Shown here: positions 27,360-37,744 of the stretch, piece by piece
How positions within the stretch are numbered: position 1 is the first letter of the stretch
Layout: every line of letters begins with the position of its first letter
NCBI GenBank assembly: GCA_949152475.1
Contig: OX424566.1
Coordinates: 12,671,177 to 12,735,176, forward strand
Source: Terebella lapidaria
Lineage: Eukaryota; Annelida; Polychaeta; Terebellida; Terebellidae
Reading direction: 5' to 3'
Length of the DNA: 64,000 nt
The notes under the pieces: generated by a model
Database searches by the model: none
What the model saw: only the letters and a program-made list of their open reading frames with translations
Told to the model about the DNA's origin: nothing
Program-made: the position numbers and the translations under genes

Positions 27360-27428
27360 CTTCGCGATGATATCAACAAACTGAAATACGAATGCTTTGT
27401 ATTTTTCAGCTGTTTTGAATTTGATCTC
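27360..27428 (-). pseudogene. Candidate 69-bp minus-strand exon (unit 1)
   Basis: On the minus strand, TGCAACTGCAG acts as acceptor, then exactly 23 codons read EIKFKTAEKYKAFVFQFVDI and IAK, then GTGAAA could be a donor. Copies in units 2 and 3 and the old copy at 14,206 keep the frame, mostly with conservative replacements. A copy near 43,300-43,370 has a one-base insertion and is broken. On the plus strand the same DNA also has a plausible acceptor, so the coding strand is not settled. Confidence 0.35.
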
Positions 27429-29254
27429 CTGCAGTTGCAGGCAAATGTGACAGCAAAATATTGTGTCATTAAACAGTGTCATGCGTGAGTGGAATACTAC
27501 ACTTTTTGACACGATTTAGTACACTTCATAGTGATATGAATTATAGTTTTGTAGGGTTTCTAATTCATATAACGAACGCTTCTTGGAAAACGACAGAGTG
27601 GCTCTCAGGCACATTCAATAATATTGGCCTCGTGAAGGTAGTTTTTCATGAACACGAGCGATAAAGTATTTTGAAAATTGAAATAGAATCTGCAAGCGGC
27701 TCTGAAGTAGCCTATTAACTTATACTTTTGGGATTTCTAGATGATTCACTGCGTTCAATATGATTTCTGTGTGGATGCTGGTTTTGGTATGGAGTTGACA
27801 AACATTTGATAACCAATATATTCAGTCTTATCACATCAAACAATGGACACCTAATATATCATTAAACACCTACAGCTGTGACTGAGATAGACGACACCGT
27901 AAGGATCTAGACATTTTCTCCAAAACCTAACACAAGCCTGCCATTACAGGGACCAAAAAATCACTGAGTAAGTATTCATCCTCTTGCAACAGAATTCTAG
28001 ACGACATTGCGTCACTGCAAACTTGGCCAGGTGTGAATTTGTGTACACAGCAGCAATACCTCAAGCAGGGTTCACTTGTTTATTCACCTCGGCAATTTTC
28101 TGGTGACAAGTGGTGATTTTTTTTCCACTTTACGTCTCATTCTCCGAAAACAAACCAGAGAAATATTAATTTTCCTTCGAGAGCTTTCACACAAAACCAC
28201 TATTAGTTTCTTCATCATCGAACCACTTGCTCTACTCCAGTGGTTCAAACTCGCTGGGGAGCTTGCAGAAAACTGTATATTAATAAATGCACAGTGCTAC
28301 ACAGCGAATCTACAACAAATAACCCAATACCACGGCCAGTTGCGTCTTCACACTGTCACACAGTTTATTTCATTTGAAGGTACTTGGCGAAGCCAAGTGT
28401 TCTCAGTAGAAAGTTCATTTGTTCAATGAATCAACAGAGAATGACGTTTGTTCCAACAAGATCATTAGGATTTTTATGCGGGTTAATTAATTTGATTCCA
28501 CCCTGTGGGTGGTGTTTGAGCAACCTTGTCGCGTTTATAATTACCACTCGGGAGTCTAAATTTAAACCATCTTGAGTGATAATTTGAGCGAGATGGAAAC
28601 AATGATAATTCGACATTAGTTATGAAACAAATGAATGTAAAGGGCAAAAAATTTCTGAAATATTTTTTTTTTCATGTAAATATTGAAATATTTTCATTTT
28701 TACTGAATCAGCTCTAATCAGACATGCTTGTGTTGAATTATGCTCCATATAGAACAAATGAGTTTGTCTTTACATGCAGTTGTTACAGCCAATGGCCCAT
28801 TGTTTGACGCGAAGAGTGCAAGTTAATAGGGTTCAAATGTCTACAGTAAGTGGCAACGTCCTTCGCTATTGAGCTTTTTTTATATACACCGCTGTGCAGC
28901 ACACGGTCAGAGCAAGTACTGAATGACTCAACCCTGGTCATCAAAACATCTTGGTGCGGTCGTTACCGCCACACGTGCACCACCCCCGTCCTCCCCAAGA
29001 CGTATCAGAGAACCTAATCACTGTCTTTTCGATGGTAATCCAGAGAACTTTCGTAATTCTCATCCCTGGATTCCCCAAGAGGTTGATGTTGTTCCCCTCA
29101 CTCAAGTGGGTAAGGGTGGACGGTGGTGTTATAACGTATAACTGTGGTAGGTTATATTCAGATTACATTCTAAGACAAATATAATCAGATTAAGATTATA
29201 TTCATTTATACTAAATCAAGGTAATTTGTCTGATCGTTCAACCAAAGTTTACTC

Positions 29255-29520
29255 TCCCTGATGTACTTTCACAGTGATAAACTCACGGAGGAATAAGAGT
29301 GGGCCTCAAGTAATGTTTCACATCATGAGGGGTGATGAAAAGGTTTTGGTGTATTTTGATGATATCCTCATCCGTGCATGCATAATTAACGGAGTAGTTT
29401 TGCCCAGAATATCCAGAGCTAGCTTGAGCCCGGGGGAGACAGAGGTGTTTGGACACTGATTGTCCTTGCCTGTTGACACTGTCCCCAATGAACAAAGCAG
29501 GAAGATGATCGTTCTATGAG
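29255..29520 (+). pseudogene. Exon-like block with YxDD-like motif (copy D)
   Basis: The frame reads GPQVMFHIMRGDEKVLVYFD and then DILIRACIINGVVLP. As in copies B and C, a TGA stands where copy A reads LPQG. Confidence 0.3.
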
Positions 29521-30641
29521 AGAGATATGCTATATATATATGCTATATTTTGAGTGAAGAAAGATTTGAGATATTCCATTGACCTGATCTCAGGGCTTCA
29601 CACGAGAACCCCAAAATTAGTCACCAAATATCTACTTTGACAGATTGAAACGAATTTTCCATTTGTTCATTATTGTGTTGATGGCGTACCGAAGTCTTTT
29701 ACATTTTGTTTCTCATTACTTACCATTTTTGATTCACAAAACAAAAACTCCACCAAACAAAGACACAGACTGTCTGATATCTAAATTTAGAAACCACCAT
29801 CCACTTGGAAAACTTTGACCCTTAAGGTACTACATTGTAGTTTGTGATATTGCGTCATGACTAGAATGCTATAAGAGGGCTGCGTTGAAACAATTGAGAA
29901 AGAGTACAGCCATGCAGTTTTCTCATGGGTTTCAGTGTGAGTCGAAGGTTGGAGGTTAATCAAGGGGACACTTAGAGTGGCAACTCAGTATGGACCACAT
30001 CACTACCTGGTGATATTGATTTATGTCAATGCACTCCCAGTCAGCTCATTACGTACTAACCACTGAAACTGTGCACAATCTCAAGTTTTCTGCATCAAGT
30101 CATTCTCGATATATATATAGCGTGCGGTCTGTGGTTTGTCGAATGCCATATTCCGATCAGACCTGGTGAAGCAGAGCTGGACTAGAGCCCGGCTCCAGGG
30201 ACCTCAGTGGTTCTGATTCGGAGGATATGAGCGATAGAAGTAGAGATGGAACATGTACCTTCTTCACTAGGGACTTGTATAACAAGATGTTTGTGTTGTA
30301 GCTTGTCTAGGTATTAACGACCATGGGCAAGGGGGCAACCTACAAGGTATTTTGTTTGAAATATAAAGCATTTAAAGTTGGGTTTCAATTACTAATAAAT
30401 ACATGTAGTTCCGTGATTATTGTCATAATAATACAATGTACCATATAAATCATGCACATCTTCCAATTAACATCTTCCGATTTCAGAAACATATTTTAGA
30501 GGATTATGAAACTGATTGCTGAACCATTGTGATGAAAAGTACATAATGTCTGAAACCACCATGTTTTCTGACAGATGTAATTCAAGAGCACATGACCCAT
30601 AATGGCCTATATGAACACCTGCAGAGCACTGCATTTTTCAC

Positions 30642-30710
30642 CTTCGCGACGATATCAACAAACTGAAATACGAATGCTTTGTATTTTCCAGCTGTTTTGA
30701 ATTTGATCTG
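30642..30710 (-). pseudogene. Candidate 69-bp minus-strand exon (unit 2)
   Basis: The 23-codon frame reads QIKFKTAGKYKAFVFQFVDI then VAK. The AG acceptor is kept (ACTACAG) and the GTGAAA donor is kept. Confidence 0.35.
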
Positions 30711-32176
30711 CTGTAGTTGCAGGCAAATGTGACAGCAAAACATTGTGTCATAAAACAATGTCATGCATGAGTGGAATACTACACTGTTTGACACGATTTA
30801 TTACACTTCATAGTGATATGAATTATAGTTTTGTAGAGTTTCTAATTTATATAACGAACGCTTCTTGGAAAACGACAGAGTGGCTCTCAGACACATGTAT
30901 ATTCAATAATGTTGACCTCGTGAAGGTAGTTTTTTATGAACACGAGAGAATAAAGTATTTTGAGAATTGAAATAGAATCTGCAAGCGGCTGTGAAGTAGC
31001 CTATTGAAACTATTGGGATTTCTAGATGATTCACTGCGTTCAATATGATTTCTGTTTGGATGATGCTTTTGGTATGAAGCTGACGAACATTTTATAACTA
31101 ATACATTCAGTCATATCACACCAAACGATGGACACCTAACATATTATATAAAATACTTACATCTGTGACTGTGAGATAGACGACACTGTAAGAATCTATA
31201 CATTTTCTCCAAAACCTGATACAATCCTGCCATCAAAGGGACTGAAAAACACTGAGAATACTGTCGAAGTATTCATCCTCTTGCAGCAGAATTCTAGACG
31301 ACATTGCGTCACTGCAAACTTGGTCAGGTGTGAATTCGTGTACACAGCAGCAATTCCTCAGACCGGGTTCCCTTGTTTATTCACCTCAGCAACTTTCTGG
31401 CGACAAGTGGTGATTTTTTTCCACTTTACGTCTCTTTCTCCGAAAGCAAACCAGAGAAATATTAATTTTCCTTCGAGAGCTTTCACACAAGACCACTATT
31501 AGTTTCTACATCTTCGAACCACTTGCTCTACTCCAGTGGATCGAACTCGCTGGGGATCTTGCGGAAAACTGTATATTAATAAACCTACAGTGCCACACAG
31601 CGAATCTACAGCAAATAACCCAATACCACGGCCAGTTGCGTTTTCACACTGTCACACAGTTTATTTCATTTGAAGGTACTTGACGAAGCCAAGTATTCTC
31701 AGAAGAAAGTTCATTTGATCAATGAATCAACAGAGAATGACGTTTATTCCAACAAGATCATTAGCATTTTTATGCGGGTTAATTAATTTGATTCCACCCT
31801 GTGGGTGGTGTTTGAGCAACCTGGTCACGTTTATAATTATCTAGGGAGTCTGAATTTAAACCGTCTCGAGTGATAATTTGAGCGAGATGGAAACAATGAT
31901 AATTCGACATTAGTTATGAAACACATGAGAGTAAAAGGTGAAAAAATGTCTGAAATATTTTTTTCATGTAAATATTAAAATATGTTCATATTTACTGGAT
32001 CAGCTCGAGTTCGCCCTTACATATAGTTGTTGCAGTCAATGGCCCATTGTTTGACTCGAAGAGTGCAAGCTTCTATTATCTACACCGCTGGGCAGCATAC
32101 GGTCAGAACGAGTACTCAAGGACTCAGCCCCGTTCATCAGAACATCTTGGTGCGGTCGTTACCGCCACACGTGCAA

Positions 32177-32193
32177 CCCCCCCCCCCCCCCCC
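32177..32193 (+). repeat. Poly-C run, 17 bp
   Basis: An uninterrupted C17 tract. The equivalent place in unit 3 (35,655-35,669) is also a C run, while unit 1 has a shorter mixed CCACCCCCGTCC tract. The tract has grown within the array by slippage. Confidence 0.9.
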
Positions 32194-34013
32194 AAAGACG
32201 TATCAGAGAACCTAATCACTGTCTTCTCGGGAAATGCCCCGCCATTGTTGGAATAGTTCCAAGGGTGACGCTCACGGCCCAATGTTTTGGTGGTTCCCAA
32301 TCATCATCTCGAGACATTTCGGCATGGCTCAGCTTTTAAAGTCCGTTCATTATTTTTCCTCGTGTCCATGGTCGTTTGAACCTCAAATGACTTTCAACAG
32401 TACGTTGAATGGAGCATTTCTCTCTCTAAATTGATACTGGGCATAGACTCGGTCATTGAAGTGTTCAGTACGGCCGACTTTTGAGTATAATGAGTTGTAA
32501 GCATTGTGTCTCTTTTATTGGAGAATCCGGACTTGATTGTTGCTGGGAGAAAAGCGGAAGATCGATGTAAAGTCCAACATAAACTGAGGGATAACGTCGA
32601 CTACACTGTGTCCGGATATCTTTTTTCTATGAGATAATGTGTCGTTTATAATTAAATTATGGTCCCTTTATTTAGCGAAGTGCGGTAGGAGGTCATGCGC
32701 AAATTAATTTATTCGATGTAATGAATAACGTCACAGTTATTTGGATCAGGGAAATGTTTGCCCTACAGTTTACCAGGTGTTGACATATGGGCACAGCTTG
32801 ATCACAATGATAGCTATAGCTTATAGGTAATTTAACAAATAGGCTAACGCTGTTGGACATGCACTATACATGTATTATATAATAACTGAATGCTGTGTGC
32901 AGCCACCTTCGTAATGTAAATAACATCACATCGAAACATATTGCTCTGATGCTGGTGTGAACGATATAACCAGCAAGTTAGTCCCTTGTTAGCAATATTG
33001 GTATATTCAGGAAAATATTCAAAACATTTCTGTAAACTAAATGGGTCAAATACAGTTATCACGAAAGCACGTATGCGAGACATGCATACATTACATAACG
33101 TTTCCCTCCTCCTTGCGAGATACCTACTTAGAGGGGCAAACTGATAAACCCATGAGGTGCTAATTTGTGAAATTGCGTCATACCACAATGCTAAAATATG
33201 GCTACGCTGAATCAACTGGGAAAGAGAAAAACCAGACAGTTTCTTCACAGGTTTCACTCTAACTCGAAAGCTGGGAAAGGTAGACATGATCACACAGGCA
33301 AGGGATGAAAAACTGGAGCGAAGGAGGTTAATCAAGAGGACACTTGACGTGGCAAGTCTGTATGGACCTCAGCACTGATGATATTGATTTGTGTCATTAC
33401 ACTCACAATCTTGCTCATTACGTACTAACCACTGAAACTGTGTATGTCTGATCGAATTTTCTGCAATAAGCCATTCTCTATATATACAGTGTGTTGTCTG
33501 TGGTGTGTTTAATGCCATATTCCGATCAGGCCTGGTGAAGCAGAGCTGGATTACAGCCCTAGGCTTCGGGGACTTCAGTGGTTCCGACTCTTAGATAATG
33601 AGCGATAGAGGTAGAGATGGAACATGGCCCCTTTTCACTGGGGACTTGTATAACAAGATGTTTGTGCTGTAGCCTGCCTGGGTCTTAACGACCATGTTCA
33701 AGGTGGCAACACACATGGTATCTTGTTTGAAATATAAAGCATTTAAAGTTCGGTTTCAATTACTAATAAATTCATGTAATTCCATGATCGTTGTCATATG
33801 AATTCAATATAAATGATGCTTTGCAATTGAATTCATCTCTACATTCACTAACATCTTCCAACATATTTTTTACAGAATTATGAAACTGATTGCGGAACCA
33901 GTGTAATGAAAAGGACATAATGTCTGTAAACGCCATTTTTCAACAGATATAATTCTAGAGCACATGACTCATAATGGCCTATATTAACACCTTCAGGGCA
34001 CTGCAATTTTCAC

Positions 34014-34082
34014 CTTCGCGATGAAATCAACAAACTGAAATACCAATGCTTTGTATTTTTCAGCTGTTTTGAATTTGATCTG
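34014..34082 (-). pseudogene. Candidate 69-bp minus-strand exon (unit 3)
   Basis: The 23-codon frame reads QIKFKTAEKYKALVFQFVDF then IAK, with CTGCAG acceptor and GTGAAA donor retained. Confidence 0.35.
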
Positions 34083-34259
34083 CTGCAGTTGCAGGCAAAT
34101 GTGACAGCAAAACACTGTGTCATAAAACAATGTAATGCGTGAGTGGAATACTACACTTTTTGACACGATTTATTACACTTCATAGTGATATGAATTATAG
34201 TTTTGTAGGGTTTCTGTTTGATACAACGAACACTCCTTGGAAAAACAAAAGAGGGGCTC

Positions 34260-34351
34260 TCATGCACATGTATATTCAATAGTGTTGGCCTCATGAAGGT
34301 CGTTTTCTATGAACATGAGAGAATGAACGAGTTTGAGAATTGATTCAGAAT
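34260..34351 (-). pseudogene. Second candidate minus-strand exon (unit 3)
   Basis: After CTGTTTGCAG on the minus strand the frame reads DSESILKLVHSLMFIENDLH and then EANTIE. Relatives read DSKSILNLVHSLMFIQKSLH (ending near 41,437) and DSKSILNFVHSLMFIQKSLH (near 43,640). A more decayed version lies at 27,610-27,700. On this strand it would lie upstream of the 69-bp candidate. Confidence 0.3.
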
Positions 34352-35702
34352 CTGCAAACAGCTCAGAAAGTAGCCTATTGAAAGTATTGGTATTTCTAGA
34401 TGATTCACTGCGTTCAATATGATTTCTGTTTGAATGATGGTTTTGGTTTGAAGTTGACAAACATTTGATAACTAATACATTCAGTCATATCACACCAAAC
34501 GATGGACACCTAACATATTATATAAAATACTTATATCTGTGACTGTGAGATAGACGACACCGTAAAGATGTAGACATTTTCTCCAAAACCTGATACAATC
34601 CTGCCTTCAAAGGGACCGGAAAACACTGAGAATATTGTCGAAGTATTCATCCTCTTGCAGTAGAATTCTAGACGACATTGCGTCACTGCAAACTTGGCCA
34701 GGTGTGAATTTGTGTAAGCAGCGGCAATTCCTCAGGGTTCACTTGTTTATTAACCAGGCAATTTTCTTGCGAGAAGTGGTGACTTTTTTCCACTTCACGT
34801 CTCATTCTCTGAAAGTAAACTAGAGAAATATTAATTTTCCTTCAAGATTTTCTACACAAAACCACTATTAGTTTCTCCATCCTCGAGCCACTTGCTCTAC
34901 TCCAGTGGATCAAACTCGCTGGGGAGCTTACAGAAGACTGTATAATAATAAAAATAATACAGTGCCACACAGCGAGTCTACAACAAATAACCCAATTCCA
35001 TGACCAGTTGTGTCTTCACACTGTCACACAGTTCATTTCATTTGAAGGTACTCGACGAAGCCAAGTGTTCTCAGAAGGAAATTCATCCATGAATCAACAG
35101 GGAATGACGACGTTTATTCCAACAAGATCATTAGGATTTTTATACGGGTTAATTAATTTGATTCCACCTTGTGTGTGGTGTTTGAGCAATCTGGTTGGGT
35201 TTAAAATTACCACTCGGGAGTCTAAATTTATCCCGTCTTGATTGATAATTTGAGTGAGATGGAAACAATTATAATTCGACATTAGTTATGAAAACATGTG
35301 ACTAAATAGTGAAAAATATCTGAAATAATTTTTTTTTTCATGTAAATATTGAAATATTTTCATTCTTACTGGGTCAGCTCTAATCAGACATGCTTGTGGT
35401 GAAACATGCTGCGTATTGAAAAGATGAGTTCGTCTTTACATGCAGTTGTCACAGCAAATGGCCCATTGTTTGACTTGAAGAGTGCAAGTTACTAGAGTTC
35501 AAGTGTCTACAGTAAGTGGCAACATCCTTCGCTATTGAGCTTCTATTATCTAAACCGCTGGGCAGCACACGGTCAGAACGAGTACTCAAGGACTCAGCCT
35601 CGGTCATCAAAACATCTTGGTGCGGTCGTTACCGACACACGTGCACCTCCCCCTCCCCCCCCCCCCCCCAAAGACGTATCAGAGAACCTAATCACTGTTT
35701 CC

Positions 35703-36976
35703 TTAGTGTAATGCCCCGCCATTGTTGGAATATTTCCAGGGGTGACTCTCACGGCCCAATGTTTTGGTGGTTCCCAATCATCATCTCGAAGCATTTCGGC
35801 ATGGCTCAGCTTTTAAAGTCCGTTCATTATTTATCCTCGTATCCATGGTCGTTTGGATCTCAAATGACTTTCAACAGTACGTTGAATGGAGCATTTCTCT
35901 CTCTAAATTGATACTGGGCGTAGACTCGGCCATTGAAGAGTGCTCGGTATGGCCGACTTTTGAATACAATGAGTTGTAAGCATTGTGTCTCTTCTAGTGG
36001 AGATTCCGGACTCGGTTGTTGCTGGGGAAAGAGTGGGAGATTGTTGTAAAATACAACGTAATCTGAGCGATAATGTGGAATCAACTGTCCCGGGGATCTT
36101 ACTTATGAGATAACGTGCCGTTTATAATTAAATTATGGTCATTTTATTTAGGGAAATGCAGTCCTGTAGAAATAAATTTATTTGATGCACGGAATAACAT
36201 CGAGGCTTTTTGCATTAGGCAATGTTTGTGTTGCAATTTATCTGGTATTGACATAAGGGCATAGCTAGATTACAATAACACTGTAGGATAACGCTGTTGA
36301 ACCCGTACTACATTATATAATAACTGAACGTCGTGTGTAATCGCCTTCGAAATGTAAACAATATCAAATCGAAAACTGTAGCATAAACATATTGCTGTGA
36401 TGTTGGTGTGAATGATATATCCAGCAAATTAGTCTCTTGTTAGCAGTATTGGTTTATTTGGGATGATATTCAAAATATTCGTGGCAGATTCCCGTAAACT
36501 AACTGGGTCAAACACAGTGATCACGAAAGCATGTATGCAAGACCAGCATACAAAACATAATGTTTCCCTCCTGCTTGCGAGATACCCAATTAGAGGGGCA
36601 AACCTTCGAACTCATAAGGTGCCAGTTTATGAAATTGATTCCTAAGGAGAATGCTAAATGATGGCTAAATTGAATCAACTGGGGAAGGGAATAACAAGGT
36701 GCTTTTTAACCGGTTTTAGTCTAAGTCGAAAGCTTGAAAAAGTAGACATAATCACACAGGCAAGGAATGAAACACTGGAGCAAAGGAGGTTAATCAAGAG
36801 GACACTTGAAGTGGCAAGTCTGTATTGACCACAGCACTGATGATATTGATTTCTGTCAGTACACTCACAATCTTGCTCATTACGTACTAACCAATAAAAC
36901 GACAGTGTGCATATTGTCTGGTCGAGCTTTCTGCAATTAGTCATTCTCCAAATATATAGTGCGTGGTCTGTAGTGT
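35703..36976 (+). repeat. 3.3-kb series, unit 4, part left of the transposon
   Basis: Contains the modules matching 32,230-32,940 and the start of the block matching 33,290-33,500. It is interrupted at 36,976 by the inverted-repeat element and resumes at 40,965 with TGTGTTTAATGTCATATTCC, exactly the text that follows in unit 3 (33,501 onward). Confidence 0.75.
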
Positions 36977-37615
36977 TAGTCAGGAGGAAATTTCACACAG
37001 GGTGGAAACGTAGTACAGACTTTTTCTGTCGATTGATATGGCTTCATAATGGTCTAAGACAACCTTTTTCAGAGGGTGTGTAAAATTTTCTCCCGGGCTA
37101 ACTTTTTTATGGCCTTTTTCAAAATGGCCGACATCGAAAATTTGGTATTTTAGGAAAAAAAACCAAAATTATCCTCCTGGCATGATGCTTTTGGTCTATT
37201 AAGGTGACATTTAGTTACATGGAGATATATTCTTCATAACAATACTAATAATACCGATTCAAACGCCCCGAAAATGGAAAAAATCCAAGATGGCTGCCAA
37301 ATTCTTGCCATTTTTACACAAATGTTCATAACTTCCTGCCAAATTGAGATGGGAAGCCAATTTTGGTGTTTGACCCTGGGTTTTGGGATATGAGGATTTC
37401 AAATATATAACCAGTTTTGTTTTTGGATGGTTTGAAGCTGCTCAGAATCCAAGATGGCTGCCAAATTTTAGCCCGATTTCGCAAATAAGCACCAATGACC
37501 GTCACATATATATCAAGATAACAAGCCAACTCTGGTGGCCAGTCCTGGGCTTTGGGGTATGAGGGTGCTACTTGAAGAAATATTCTTGTGTGTAGATGGT
37601 AACTGGCCAATTTAT
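36977..37615 (+). repeat. Left terminal inverted repeat
   Basis: About 640 bp, matching the reverse complement of 40,318-40,964 with moderate divergence. Inside it, a subrepeat of about 167 bp beginning AATCCAAGATGGCTGCCAAA occurs twice (near 37,284 and 37,447). The outer part carries AAAATGGCCGACATCGAAAAT. The two terminal repeats have diverged by substitutions and indels, so the insertion is not recent. Confidence 0.9.
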
Positions 37616-37744
37616 AGGTGTTCAAAGGCGAAGATAACCATTAATTAATGTGAAACATGTAAACGAACCCGTCTAATAGCACCCACTCGCACAAAATCAA
37701 CAGAATCAACCACTATCAGACAGAAAAAAAATATTTCTGAGCCA

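Larger units (their letters stand above)
25640..29035 (+). repeat. 3.3-kb series, unit 1
   Basis: The unit begins at the patch CCAGAGAACTTTCGTAATTC and ends inside the module with TCAGAGAACCTAATCACTGTC, where it jumps straight into unit 2. Inside are the YxDD-like block (25,838-26,115), the block with ATGAGCGATAGAGGTAGAGATGG (near 26,940), the minus-strand exon candidate (27,360-27,428) and the module at 28,070-28,640. Unit 2 follows in the same orientation with an offset of 3,290-3,384 bp. Confidence 0.8.
29036..32225 (+). repeat. 3.3-kb series, unit 2
   Basis: Same order as unit 1 and much closer to it than to the copy at 13,560. Landmarks are the YxDD-like block (29,255-29,520), the ATGAGCGATAGAAGTAGAGATGG patch (near 30,230), the exon candidate (30,642-30,710) and the module at 31,370-31,920. 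It lacks part of the unit 1 text between about 26,200 and 26,290. It ends with a 17-C run (32,177-32,193) just before continuing into unit 3. Confidence 0.8.
32226..35702 (+). repeat. 3.3-kb series, unit 3
   Basis: This unit keeps modules that units 1 and 2 skip (32,230-32,940, matching 9,600-10,240), then has the ATGAGCGATAGAGGTAGAGATGG patch (33,598), the exon candidate (34,014-34,082) and the module at 34,740-35,290. Length is 3,477 bp, measured between the repeated patches TCAGAGAACCTAATCACTGT at 32,203 and 35,679. The 163-codon minus-strand open frame at 32,844-33,335 lies across a module junction and is not considered a gene. Confidence 0.75.

Noticed and set aside
32844-33335. 163-codon minus-strand open frame
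   Set aside because: It spans a junction between array modules, and sister copies are interrupted within it. Only its last 25 or so residues show shared frame.
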